From NCBI GenBank assembly GCA_964429695.1, contig CAYSCS010000044.1, positions 18,271 through 82,270 on the forward strand: a stretch of DNA of 64,000 bases, given 5' to 3'. Below, piece by piece: positions 1 to 8,858 of this stretch. Source of the DNA: CAYSCS01 sp964429695 (GTDB lineage Bacteria; Acidobacteriota; Aminicenantia; Aminicenantales; Aminicenantaceae). The stretch's first letter is position 1, and every line of letters starts with the position of its first letter. A program made the position numbers and the translations under genes. Below the pieces are notes generated by a model. The model saw nothing but the letters and a program-made list of their open reading frames with translations, was not told where the DNA came from and did no database searches.

Positions 1-324
1 GAACATCTAGCGTTTCGAGTCTTTAGATGAAATTTTAAGTTAGGGAATCTATTGAACTTAAACCTTAGAATTTATTCTTCAAGCCAATCTTTAATTAATT
101 CCAAAAAAATTTGCTGACCCCTCTTTTCCTCTAAAATTTTTTTTAATTCTATCGTGAAAAAGAAATCTCTTCTTTTCTTCTTTCAGTTCTACACGAAGAT
201 TAAGATTTAGCTCGATTTAAAACTGAGTTTATTTGGATTTTAATTCCTCTTATTTTCAATTTGGGAATGAATCAGGGGTTCTTATCTTTAAGAACCCCTG
301 ATTTGATTTTTTTCTTTTTTTCTC
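1..324. other. Gene-free AT-rich left edge
   Basis: No convincing coding region on either strand. The stretch is AT-rich and its only clear structure is the inverted repeat at 271-302, just beyond the stop codon of the TonB receptor gene. Confidence 0.6.
271..302. terminator. Hairpin downstream of the first TonB receptor gene
   Basis: A perfect 13-bp inverted repeat (ATCAGGGGTTCTT and its complement) with a 6-nt loop begins 23 nt after the receptor stop codon. A T-rich run follows on the + strand only, so the intrinsic-terminator pattern is best for + strand transcription. For the receptor mRNA it may act as a 3' stabilising or terminating hairpin. Confidence 0.55.
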
Positions 325-3063
325 TTAGAAATCTATCTTGGCTCCCAGTTGCACTCTTCTTGGCAGGGGCATGTAGGCAGGAACATCGTAGGCTGTGGAC
401 CACATGTTATTGGACCTATAAGCAGTAAAAGTATCGTCATTAAACACATTGAAGATATCTGCAAAAAGGTGAAGCCTCAGGTTCTTGTATATCCTGAATG
501 ATTTCTGGACTCTCGCATCCACCATGAGCATGTTTTCGAATCTTTCCGTTCCCTTTGGCTCAGAGATGATGGTTATGTATGGTCTCTGGTTCAGGTTGTA
601 GACTCTGACGAAGGATATTCTCGGTCTTCCCTGTTGATAAATCAGGTTGAAGCTTGCCAGAATGTCGAGAGGGAAATTGTAGCCCCCAGAAACCTTTAGC
701 GACCATCTCCTATCGAGGTTCAATGGGCCCTTGGCGTTGATGAGGTCGTTAGGGTCTGTTCCAGTCTTTCCTGTATACCAGACCAGGGACTGGCTTGCGC
801 TGTATCCTCCAGTGGACCTTGCCGCAAGGTTCAAGCCTTCAGCCTTGGAAAGGGTGAAGGAAGCATTCAGCAGCCAGCGATGGGAATATCTCTTCAGCAA
901 TTGAATGATTAGCCCGTTGTAAGTCTGACCCCAGCCTTCGGGATTGGTGAGGAGATGGTCTTCGGCAGGGGCATTCACCTGATTATAGACGGTGTAGGTT
1001 TTTCCATTATCTGGAGAGACTCTCTGGACTTCCTCATAGATGCCGGCAGCATTCGTGTAGCCTATGAGGTTCTTCTGGGTTTTGTAAAGATAAGTTATTC
1101 CAACTGAAAAATCTGGAAGAAGCTCTCTTTCGATTCCCGCTGAGATCTGGTCTGCATAGGGATTTTTCAGGTTTTCATCGACCCTGTAACCCATCTCTCC
1201 CGGGATCGTCATCCAGTGTACCCACTGTGCGCCATCCCAGTAATAGATGATGAAATCAGAGACATTCGGTCCCGGCCATTCCCAGTTGGCGATGTAAGGA
1301 TAGTTATAGTAGCGACCGTAGGACGCCTTGAAGAGGGTCTTCTGGTCAGGAGTAAGCTGGTAGGCAATCCCTATCCTTGGCGAAAGAGTTGTCCAGACAA
1401 TGAGGTCCTCAATCTTCGGCCCTTTCTGGTCAGTCTCTACCCAGCCATCCATGATGGTGAAAGGAGGGATGAAGGCGTTGTGATGGTCAAAACGAAGCCC
1501 TAAATTCACCGTCAAACGCTCACTCAGCTTCCAGGAGTCATCGAAGAAAGCCCCGATGCTGTCCACTGTCCCTCCATAACGCCAGATGTTTTGCTCATAG
1601 AGAAGATAGGGCTCACCGTAATAATCGATGTAGCATTTCCCGCCACCATAACCACCCCAGGCTTCAGAGGTTCCGCGGCTTAGCTGAACTCCAAACTTGA
1701 AGTCATGGTCTCCCCTAATAAAGTTCTCTGCGAAATAGGAAACAGTTGCATTGATCTTGTTGAGAGTGACGATGTACTCCCAGGGCCACCAAAGTCCATT
1801 CGAGGTTACCCCTGTTGCCTGGTCAAAGTGAATAGGCTTGTTGATGTCTCCCCCGAAAGCGGGCATGTAGTCGTTTGGGGAATAATATCCTGAATATTTG
1901 AGCTCGAAGAAGATGCTGTTTGTGGCAATCCAGGTATAGTGGAAGTTCCAGGAGTAAGAGAGGTCAGTCTCTGCTGGGATTGTTTCAGGAAGGTTCCAGG
2001 GATCTGGAGTGCCCGGATAGTAGCCAAACTCTCTACCCGCACTCAAAACTAATTTATGTTTTGGTGCTGGCTGGAGGGAGAATTTGAGGAACTGCTCGTT
2101 TCCCCTATATTCTGAAGGAAAGTTGGGGTCATCCTGCCAGCCCGAATCCTTATCAATCTGCCTCTGGAAGAGCCCGAAAAACCAGATTTTGTCTCTTATG
2201 ATTGGTCCACCTAAGGTAAATGCAATGTCATAGAACTTCACGCGGTTATAAGAAGTCCATCTTTCCGGGTCAGGGTTATTGTCATCAGTAAGCTTCTTGA
2301 ACTGACCGTAATAGGCTGCATGACCGGAGAAATTATTTCCTCCTGATTTAGTGACAATGTTTACCACAGCGCCAGTGAAGTTTCCATATTCAGCCGGGGC
2401 TCCAATTCCTGTCACCTCGATTTCCTCGAACATCTCCATGGTAGGCCAGAGCCAGGCAGTTCCTATTTCAGGGTTACTGAGGTCGATCCCGTCAAGGTAC
2501 ATGGCATTCTCTTCTGAATTTGAGCCAAAGGCAGAAATTCGGGAGGAAGCGTCACCATAGTTGGTGCTAAAACCGGGATTCTGTTTGATGATATCGAAGT
2601 AAGTAAAACGGCCTGAGGGAAGGCTTTGAATCTGCTCCTTTTCATACATAGTACTCGTTGTCGAACTTGCCACATCGATAATCGGAGATTCTGCCAAAAC
2701 CGTCACCGATTCTTCAAGGGTGATAGGTTTGAGCACGATGTCTTCTGTGACCGTGGAATCTATCGAAACGCGGATATTTTCTCTGGTTATAGTCTGGAAT
2801 CCTTCAAGCTTGAAGATGATTTTGTAAGTTCCGGGAGGAAGATTGACGAAGCGATAGGCGCCTTTATCAGAAGTAATCTGGGTTTGAGTCCCCATCAGCG
2901 AGGGTCCTGAGATTTCGACCGTGACTCCAGGAAGAGGAGTACCATCTTCATCTGTCACCACACCCGTGATTTTCCCCGTTAATCTCTGGGCAAAGGAAGT
3001 GGTCGTGAAAAGAGACAGGATCAGGATTGAAATTAAAATCAGATTTGCTTTTTTATCTTTCAT
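325..3063 (-). CDS. TonB-dependent receptor, Oar-like, with carboxypeptidase-regulatory domain
   Basis: A 912-residue outer-membrane receptor. Residues 1-26 form a signal peptide (positive start, long hydrophobic core, cleavage after SFA). Residues about 30-110 are a carboxypeptidase-regulatory-like beta-sandwich (TGVVTDEDGTPLPGVTVEI). A plug domain follows (about 120-240), then a long beta-barrel that ends in a terminal phenylalanine, as usual for outer-membrane proteins. A strong AGGAGG site precedes the ATG. It is a clear paralogue of the receptor at 60875-63565, sharing for example APAEYGNF and LTVNLGLRFDHH. The family imports or binds oligomeric substrates by TonB energy; given the peptidase genes nearby, peptides are a possible ligand, but that is inference. 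Confidence 0.9.
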   Translation of the reverse strand: MKDKKANLILISILILSLFTTTSFAQRLTGKITGVVTDEDGTPLPGVTVEISGPSLMGTQTQITSDKGAYRFVNLPPGTYKIIFKLEGFQTITRENIRVSIDSTVTEDIVLKPITLEESVTVLAESPIIDVASSTTSTMYEKEQIQSLPSGRFTYFDIIKQNPGFSTNYGDASSRISAFGSNSEENAMYLDGIDLSNPEIGTAWLWPTMEMFEEIEVTGIGAPAEYGNFTGAVVNIVTKSGGNNFSGHAAYYGQFKKLTDDNNPDPERWTSYNRVKFYDIAFTLGGPIIRDKIWFFGLFQRQIDKDSGWQDDPNFPSEYRGNEQFLKFSLQPAPKHKLVLSAGREFGYYPGTPDPWNLPETIPAETDLSYSWNFHYTWIATNSIFFELKYSGYYSPNDYMPAFGGDINKPIHFDQATGVTSNGLWWPWEYIVTLNKINATVSYFAENFIRGDHDFKFGVQLSRGTSEAWGGYGGGKCYIDYYGEPYLLYEQNIWRYGGTVDSIGAFFDDSWKLSERLTVNLGLRFDHHNAFIPPFTIMDGWVETDQKGPKIEDLIVWTTLSPRIGIAYQLTPDQKTLFKASYGRYYNYPYIANWEWPGPNVSDFIIYYWDGAQWVHWMTIPGEMGYRVDENLKNPYADQISAGIERELLPDFSVGITYLYKTQKNLIGYTNAAGIYEEVQRVSPDNGKTYTVYNQVNAPAEDHLLTNPEGWGQTYNGLIIQLLKRYSHRWLLNASFTLSKAEGLNLAARSTGGYSASQSLVWYTGKTGTDPNDLINAKGPLNLDRRWSLKVSGGYNFPLDILASFNLIYQQGRPRISFVRVYNLNQRPYITIISEPKGTERFENMLMVDARVQKSFRIYKNLRLHLFADIFNVFNDDTFTAYRSNNMWSTAYDVPAYMPLPRRVQLGAKIDF

Positions 3064-3709
3064 AAAACCTCCTTTTAAATTTTTGTCTTAAGTTTAGCCC
3101 GCCTCTTCAAAAATTTCAACCATTTCTCACCTCCCTTCTCTGAAATTTTATTATCTTTATCTTAAAAGTAGGGAACTTATTTTATTCTAACCTTGATGAT
3201 TAATTGACTTTTACCTAAAAAAAATTTTTCAAAATATTATCCAGCAAGATTTGTGCCAATAATTTAGGAAGTGGTTTTTTCTATTTCTTTTATTTTCTTG
3301 AAATTGTAACAGAAGTAACAAAAAAAGAAAAGCTAAAAAATTCAATAATTTGGATTTTAATTCAAAAAATTGGATTTATGCTAATCTCTTGGACTTTTCT
3401 ATCCTAAAAATAAAAATTACTCAAGAATCCTTATTTTTGGGGAAAGTTCTTAAGGAAGTAATCTTGACCTTCTCCTTTTACAAAAAAAAATTTAAATATT
3501 TCTTAATTTACTGATACTGACATTATCCCCTTTCTTAATCCCCTATTTTTCTTGCTGATATCCTTAAGTTTTTCTTTCCAAGATTAAAAATTTTTATCCC
3601 TAATCTAGAGATGAGCCTTTATTTTGACACTTAGGTTTCTTGATTTTATCTTTTTTTTGGAGAAAAATATGCTCCTAATTTTTTTAAGGAAAACCATGAA
3701 GGAAAAAGA
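3064..3709. other. AT-rich divergent spacer
   Basis: About 650 bp between the leftward TonB receptor and the rightward beta-lactamase group. It is very AT-rich with long A and T runs and frequent stops in all frames. It presumably carries promoters for both directions, but no convincing -35/-10 pair or operator was found. One frame is open from about 3644 into the small ORF that starts at 3710. Confidence 0.5.
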
Positions 3710-3928
3710 ATGCTCATCCGCATTGCTGACCTAAAGCATGATGTCCATGAGTTTCTTGCAAGAGATGAATCCTTAGCAGAGAGAATAATCTGTGACCTTG
3801 CTTCTCGAAAGGGTAACTTGACGAGTCTCAGTCCTCTCGGAGAAGGAAAAGAGACATGTATCTCTTTCATTCCTCTCCATATAGAAGAAAAATATGATCT
3901 GATAAATAGGGAGGTCTTAAATGTTTAA
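3710..3928 (+). CDS. Small hypothetical protein coupled to the beta-lactamase-like gene
   Basis: A 72-residue ORF of unknown family. The ATG is preceded by an AAGGA element 6 nt upstream. The stop codon overlaps the next gene's ATG (8-nt overlap at 3921-3928), the layout of translational coupling. The product is soluble and mixed-charge with no signal peptide (it begins MLIRIADLKHDVHEF). The frame stays open upstream to about 3644, so it could also be the tail of a decayed gene. I recognise no domain. Confidence 0.4.
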   Translation: MLIRIADLKHDVHEFLARDESLAERIICDLASRKGNLTSLSPLGEGKETCISFIPLHIEEKYDLINREVLNV

Positions 3929-4940
3929 GAAATCGATGTCTTTCTTTATTCTTTCTTCCCTTATTTTTTTTAGTCTCTTTTTAAATGCCGAGATTAGGGA
4001 TTTCTTAGTCCCTAAGACAAAAGCCGAACTTGAGAAGATGGTGCTTGAGAAAATAAACTCAATTAAAGGCAGAAGTGGAGTCTACATAAAACATTTTGAA
4101 TCGGGCGAAGAGATTGGAGTGAATGCCCATGAAAGATTTCAGCTTGCCAGCGTGTTCAAGATACCGCTCCTTTTTGCGCTCTTTAAACAAATAAGCCTAG
4201 GAAGAATTTCTCTTGATGACCGGATAATTCTTTCCTCGAGAATGAAGACTTATGGAAGCGGTCTGCTTACCTCCATGAAACCAGGGCTTAACTTGAGCAT
4301 CGAGGATTTGCAGTTGCTGATGATGGCAGAAAGCGACAATACCGCAACAGATATCCTCTTCGATTTAGTCTCCAAAGAGGCGGTGGCAGAATACATGAAA
4401 GAATTGGGACTAAAAAAGACCACGATTGATTACAACACAAGAGAATTGATTCTGGCTTATCTCGGACTCGACCCTCTGCAACCCTTGACGATAGAAGAGC
4501 TTAGGCTTGTCCCTGATTCATTCTGGGAGAGCGATGAATGCAGGAAGAATCAAACTGCCTTTGATCACTCAGAGCACGACACTTCAACTCCGTTTGAGAT
4601 TGGTCTTCTTCTTGAAAAGTGCCTCAGAGGCGAAATAGTCAATAAAGAGATGAGCGACAAGATTCTGGAGACGATGAAGCACCACACAGGAGCAGAACTC
4701 ATTCTTCGCTTTCTCCCCTTTGGGACAATAATTGCTCGTAAAGGCGGAAGCCTGGCGCGTTATGGAAACTACACAGTCCTCAATGATGCTGGGATCATCT
4801 GGCTTCCAAGCGATGCTGGTCGCCTCATCATCTGCATCTTCACAAATAATCTTAATGAGCTTCATTATGAACTTAAAGACAAGATAGGCTTGGTGAGCAG
4901 GGCAGCCTATGATTATTTTCTTGAAAAGTATAAAAAATAA
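3921..4940 (+). CDS. Class A beta-lactamase-like serine hydrolase
   Basis: A 339-residue secreted or periplasmic serine hydrolase of the penicillin-recognising fold. The first 23 residues form a signal peptide. The catalytic motifs are in order and well spaced: S77-V-F-K80 (SxxK), S138-D-N140 (SDN) and K274-G-G (in place of KTG). The protein is about 40-50 residues longer than typical class A enzymes, partly through an insert around 180-220. A GGGAGG site lies 7 nt upstream. It could be a true beta-lactamase or a peptidase/esterase of the same family; the sequence alone does not show antibiotic hydrolysis. Confidence 0.85.
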   Translation: MFKKSMSFFILSSLIFFSLFLNAEIRDFLVPKTKAELEKMVLEKINSIKGRSGVYIKHFESGEEIGVNAHERFQLASVFKIPLLFALFKQISLGRISLDDRIILSSRMKTYGSGLLTSMKPGLNLSIEDLQLLMMAESDNTATDILFDLVSKEAVAEYMKELGLKKTTIDYNTRELILAYLGLDPLQPLTIEELRLVPDSFWESDECRKNQTAFDHSEHDTSTPFEIGLLLEKCLRGEIVNKEMSDKILETMKHHTGAELILRFLPFGTIIARKGGSLARYGNYTVLNDAGIIWLPSDAGRLIICIFTNNLNELHYELKDKIGLVSRAAYDYFLEKYKK

Positions 4941-4949
4941 GATTCATGA

Positions 4950-4971
4950 TTAACTCGACTCCGCGAGTTAA
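4950..4971 (+). terminator. Small hairpin after the beta-lactamase-like gene
   Basis: A perfect 8-bp stem (TTAACTCG/CGAGTTAA) with a 6-nt loop, 9 nt past the stop codon. No T-run follows, so termination is uncertain. Confidence 0.3.
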
Positions 4972-5027
4972 GATGGATTCCAGAGCTTGGGCTAAAAAAA
5001 TTCAACAAGATATATTAAATTTATGCC

Positions 5028-6020
5028 ATGACAAGAAAGAGGATAAGCTCAGATTATCTTTATGACTTGATAAATGGGGTTTTAAGAACCGAGGTTTTAA
5101 AGGCATCCCTCAAGCTCGACCTTTTTTCGACTATCTCTCAGGGCTTGAACAGTGCCGAAAGGATTTCTAAGGCAAGAGGGTGGAGCAAGGAAGCAATCAC
5201 TCTCCTCTTAGACTCTCTTTCTTCCCTTGGTTTTCTCAAGAAGAAAGAAGATTTTTATTCTCTTCCTAAAACTTCAGAGGTTTTTTTTGTGCGAGGAAGC
5301 GAAGGCTATGGAGGAGGATTTATCTTGAGTGTGATCGATTCTGAAGTCTCAGAGCGCTTGGTTGAGGCCATAGAAAAAGGGAAGAGGAGAATTTGTGATG
5401 TCCTGGAGGAGGAATTTGAGGTTCTCTGGGCACAGGATGCTTCCCTTGAGAGCAGGCGTCATTCTCGTCTTAAAGAAAGCCTCTGGATGTGGAGGAAGGC
5501 GGGAATAAAACCAGAAAAGAAAAGGAAGCTGCTTGTACTTGACCTTGCTTCAGGATGTGGGATAAAAAGCTTTGTCCTTGCCGAAAGAAACCCTTTGGTG
5601 AGAATAGTCTGCGTTGATAGGGGAGTCGTTCTTGAAGTTGCTAGAAAACTGGCATCAAAGCTTAAGATTTTAGACCAAGTTGAATTCGTTGAAGGAGATA
5701 TCCTAGAAATGGATTTTGGAGATGAAAAATATGATGCCGTGCTTCTCGGACAGCTCACCTATTACTGGAGTCTTGATCAAGTGCGCAACGTTTTTGAAAA
5801 AGTACGGCGGAGCTTGAAAGAAGGAGGAAGGTTTCTCCTTCATGTATCCATGGCAGATGGGAAGCTTTCGCCTGAGGCAAGTCTTGATGCTATATTCTGC
5901 TTTCTCTTCAGCGAAGAGGGAAGACTACATGGATTTTCTGATTATAAAAGAATTCTCGAGGAAAAAGGCTTCCTTCGGGTTGAAAAATACGCTCCCAAAG
6001 TTCTCGTTGCCTACAAGTGA
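5028..6020 (+). CDS. SAM-dependent methyltransferase, O-methyltransferase type
   Basis: A 330-residue protein with the two-part build of small-molecule O-methyltransferases. The N-terminal winged-helix dimerisation domain (about 1-110) is followed by a class I SAM domain. Motif I is VLDLASGCGIKS at about 170, the acidic residue after strand 2 is in VCVDRG, and the motif after strand 4 is YDAVLLGQLTYYW. Family members methylate hydroxyl groups of phenolic or carotenoid-like compounds; the substrate here is unknown. No clear Shine-Dalgarno site precedes the ATG. Confidence 0.75.
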   Translation: MTRKRISSDYLYDLINGVLRTEVLKASLKLDLFSTISQGLNSAERISKARGWSKEAITLLLDSLSSLGFLKKKEDFYSLPKTSEVFFVRGSEGYGGGFILSVIDSEVSERLVEAIEKGKRRICDVLEEEFEVLWAQDASLESRRHSRLKESLWMWRKAGIKPEKKRKLLVLDLASGCGIKSFVLAERNPLVRIVCVDRGVVLEVARKLASKLKILDQVEFVEGDILEMDFGDEKYDAVLLGQLTYYWSLDQVRNVFEKVRRSLKEGGRFLLHVSMADGKLSPEASLDAIFCFLFSEEGRLHGFSDYKRILEEKGFLRVEKYAPKVLVAYK

Positions 6021-6282
6021 TAAAGGTGAATGAAAGGAGAGAGAAATTCTGTATAATGCTCACGAAAAAGGAAGCCATCCCTGATTACCGTGAGTTTTAT
6101 CTCTGGGTGGAGAGGAGAAAATATCAAAGGTTTGTCCATTCCCTCTTCGAGAATGGAGTCTACATGAGTCTAACCTCAATCTTCATTCCCTGTCCATCCT
6201 TGCTCACACAGAAGAAGATGTTGAGTTTACCTTAGAGGAAAGGAGAAAAGTAATTGAAAAACGAGGAAATGTGAAGCAATGA
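6021..6282 (+). pseudogene. Frameshifted C-terminal remnant of a class III aminotransferase (GSA-aminomutase type)
   Basis: Only the last 85 or so codons of a glutamate-1-semialdehyde aminomutase-like aminotransferase survive. The first frame gives KFCIMLTKKEA and then YQRFVHSLFENGVYM. After a shift near 6170 a second frame continues as NLNLHSLSILAHTEEDVEF, the family's usual ending (AHTEEDI). The stop TGA overlaps the ATG of the next SDR gene, so the ancestral gene was probably the upstream member of that operon. The catalytic lysine region and all of the N-terminal domain are missing, so no enzyme activity is expected. Confidence 0.7.
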
Positions 6283-7061
6283 GTCAAAAAGAAAAAATGC
6301 TAGAAGGAAAAGTGGCTCTGATTACAGGTGGAGCATCTGGAATTGGACGCGCCTCTGCTCTTTTATTTGCCAAAAATGGAGCAAAAATTTCGATCTTTGA
6401 TTGCCACCGAGAAAAGGGAAATCAGGTGGTCGATTTGATTTTAAAAGAAGGAGGAGAAGCCATTTTCACTCAGGGAGATGCGAGCAGGGGAAAAGACTGT
6501 GAGCGGGTTTACGAGAAGACAGTGAAGAAGTTCCAAAGAGTCGATATTCTCCTCAATTGCGCTGGAATCATTCATCGAGCCACAGTTTTAAAGACAGATG
6601 AGCAAGATTGGGAGAGAGTTTTGAAAGTAAACCTCAAATCTGTTTTTCTGATGGCGAAATTGGTGATTCCTGGAATGGCTGAGAGAGGGGGAGGAGTGAT
6701 AATCAACGTCTCTTCAGGCTGGGGGCTTGTAGGAGGACCGAAGGCAGCCGCTTATTGCGCAGCAAAAGGTGCTGTCGTCCAGCTTACAAGGGCAATGGCA
6801 ATTGACCACGGTCATCAGAAGATTAGAGTTAATTGCCTCTGTCCTGGAGACACAGATACCCAACTTCTCAAAGAAGAAGCACGACAGCTCGGCTCCTCCT
6901 TCGCTCACTTTTTGAAGGAAGCAGCCCGCCGGCCTTTAAGAAGAATAGGAACACCTGAGGAAATAGCACAGGCAGCCCTCTTCTTGGCAAGCGATGCCTC
7001 TTCCTTCATCACCGGGGCTTCGCTTGTGGTTGATGGAGGAGGACTGGCAGGTTCTTTTTAA
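6279..7061 (+). CDS. Short-chain dehydrogenase/reductase
   Basis: A 260-residue classical SDR. It has the Rossmann cofactor motif TGGASGIG (about 17-24), the NCAG motif (about 93), catalytic S145/S146, and the Y159-x-x-x-K163 pair. D41 after strand 2 favours NAD(H). The C-terminus shows the usual SDR substrate loop and the FITGASLVVDGG end motif. The ATG overlaps the stop of the aminotransferase remnant, and a second SDR follows 16 bp later. Family members oxidise or reduce alcohols and ketones; the substrate cannot be read from the sequence. Confidence 0.85.
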   Translation: MSQKEKMLEGKVALITGGASGIGRASALLFAKNGAKISIFDCHREKGNQVVDLILKEGGEAIFTQGDASRGKDCERVYEKTVKKFQRVDILLNCAGIIHRATVLKTDEQDWERVLKVNLKSVFLMAKLVIPGMAERGGGVIINVSSGWGLVGGPKAAAYCAAKGAVVQLTRAMAIDHGHQKIRVNCLCPGDTDTQLLKEEARQLGSSFAHFLKEAARRPLRRIGTPEEIAQAALFLASDASSFITGASLVVDGGGLAGSF

Positions 7062-7077
7062 TGATTAAGGAGGAGAA

Positions 7078-7830
7078 ATGGTAGGACTTAAGAACAAGAG
7101 AGTGGTAATTACAGGAGGAGCAAGAGGGATAGGGAAGGCAACGGCAGAAAGGTTTCTCAAAGAAGGATGTCGAGTTGTGGTTATCGATCGAGATGAAGAG
7201 GCCTCTTATCTTTTGCAAAAAGAATTTCCAGATATTTCAAGGGTCATAGTTTGCGATGTATCAAAAGAAGAACAAGTCATCCCTGCTTTCGATGAAATAG
7301 ACAGAATTCTAGGAGGGGTAGACATCTTGATTAACAACGCAGGAATAAGTCTGAGGCATTCTTTTCTTGAAATAAATTTAAGGGATTGGCAAGAAACCCT
7401 TGAGATCAATCTCACAGGAGTTTTCCTCGTTGCCCAGCAGGCAGCAAGAAGAATGGTCAGGCAGGGGAGTGGTGTCATCCTCAATATGGGCTCAACAAAT
7501 GGCTTGATGGGGTATCCCTACTATGCTGCTTATAACGCTTCCAAGGCCGGAGTGATTGAGTTAACGCGTTCAATGGCCTTAGAACTGGCTCCCTCTGTGC
7601 GCGTCAATGTGCTTTGTCCTGGTTTTATCCTTACTCCCATGCAGCAGGCTGAATACACTCCAGAGATGCTTCGTGATTTTGAGGCCAAGGTTCCTCTCAG
7701 AAGGGTGGGGAAGCCAGAGGAAGTTGCCTCACTTTTCGCCTTCCTTGCTTCTGATGAAGCCTCCTTCATCACCGGACAGTGCTTCATCATCGATGGTGGT
7801 GAGATTGCGGGAGGATTGGCTTCAAGGTGA
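7078..7830 (+). CDS. Short-chain dehydrogenase/reductase
   Basis: A 250-residue classical SDR in the same operon as the preceding one. It has the cofactor motif TGGARGIG (about 12-19), D37 for NAD(H) preference, NNAG (86-89), S139 and Y152-x-x-x-K156. A GGAGGAG site immediately precedes the ATG. It is only moderately similar to its neighbour, so the two probably act on different substrates or successive steps. It ends 24 bp from the convergent homocysteine methyltransferase gene. Confidence 0.85.
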   Translation: MVGLKNKRVVITGGARGIGKATAERFLKEGCRVVVIDRDEEASYLLQKEFPDISRVIVCDVSKEEQVIPAFDEIDRILGGVDILINNAGISLRHSFLEINLRDWQETLEINLTGVFLVAQQAARRMVRQGSGVILNMGSTNGLMGYPYYAAYNASKAGVIELTRSMALELAPSVRVNVLCPGFILTPMQQAEYTPEMLRDFEAKVPLRRVGKPEEVASLFAFLASDEASFITGQCFIIDGGEIAGGLASR

Positions 7831-7854
7831 TGGACTTTTTCTTTACCCCATGAA

Positions 7855-8739
7855 TCAAGCTTTTTTTATAAGCTCTGCCATGCGCGCAATGTATTCAGGG
7901 TTGGTTCCACAGCATCCTCCGACCATGTTGGCGCCGTTCTTAATTATTTCAGGAACAAAGCTGACGTAGTCTTCAAGCCCCTGGGAATAAGACACTTCTC
8001 CTTCAGCAGAAAGAGATGGTTTTCCCGCGTTTGCTTGAGCAATTAAAGGCAGAGAAGTTATCTCACGCATGATTTTTACCAGCTCAACCATTTCTTCGCT
8101 GTTTATGGTACAATTTGCCCCCACAGCCGGCACCCCATTTTTCTCGAGCTCCTCTATACAATCGCGCACGCTATTGCCCATCAGAGTGAAGAATCCTCTC
8201 GGGTGATGGTTGTAGGTCATCGTGACGAAGATGGGAAGATTAGATGCCTTCCTTGCTCCCCTCAAGGCACAGAATGCTTCCCTTAGGTCGTATTGAGTCT
8301 CAATCAACAGAAAATCAGCCTTCCCATCGGTGAGTCCTCTTGCCTGCTCCGCAAACGCTTCTTCGAATTCCTCTTCGTTGTATTCTCCTTGAGGTTTGAG
8401 GAACTTTCCTGTAGGTCCCATGCTCCCTCCTACAAATTTTCCTTTTGGCTTAACTTCATTGGCTAAGATTGCGGCTGCCTTGTTCAACTCATAACATTTT
8501 TTTTCCAGACCATGAGAAGCGAGCTTGATTTTGTTTCCACCGAAGCTATTGGTCAGAACTGCATCAGAGCCCGCATCAAAATAACTCTTATGAATTTTTT
8601 TTACCACCTCAGGGTGAGCCACATTCCAGCTCTCAGGACATTCACCTTGAGGGAACCCATGCTTGATGAGCTCTGTGCCGAAGCCACCGTCAAGGAGAAC
8701 AACTCTTTCTTTAAGCAGGTTTAAAATTGACAAGGTCAT
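7855..8739 (-). CDS. Homocysteine S-methyltransferase family protein
   Basis: A 294-residue single-domain Zn-dependent homocysteine methyltransferase (Pfam S-methyl_trans, as in BHMT, MmuM and the MetH N-terminus). The signature residues are DGGFGTEL (17-24), NSFGGN (64-69), C210 in VGANCT, and the C276-C277 pair in GGCCGT, which with C210 form the zinc site. There is no cobalamin or folate module, so the methyl donor must be a small molecule or a separate methyl-corrinoid protein. A GGAGGAGG site precedes the ATG. Its place at the end of the acs/corrinoid block suggests methionine formation from amine- or CoFeSP-derived methyl groups (inference). Confidence 0.85.
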   Translation of the reverse strand: MTLSILNLLKERVVLLDGGFGTELIKHGFPQGECPESWNVAHPEVVKKIHKSYFDAGSDAVLTNSFGGNKIKLASHGLEKKCYELNKAAAILANEVKPKGKFVGGSMGPTGKFLKPQGEYNEEEFEEAFAEQARGLTDGKADFLLIETQYDLREAFCALRGARKASNLPIFVTMTYNHHPRGFFTLMGNSVRDCIEELEKNGVPAVGANCTINSEEMVELVKIMREITSLPLIAQANAGKPSLSAEGEVSYSQGLEDYVSFVPEIIKNGANMVGGCCGTNPEYIARMAELIKKA

Positions 8740-8858
8740 TTATCCTCCTCCAAAAGTTAATTTTGGTTATCTTTCTCTTCCTTTTTTGAAAACCTTCAAG
8801 CAAAAATCTTTCTGGCTTCAGATACCCTCTTTTTTTTCTCAAGGGTGAAGCGAGTTCT

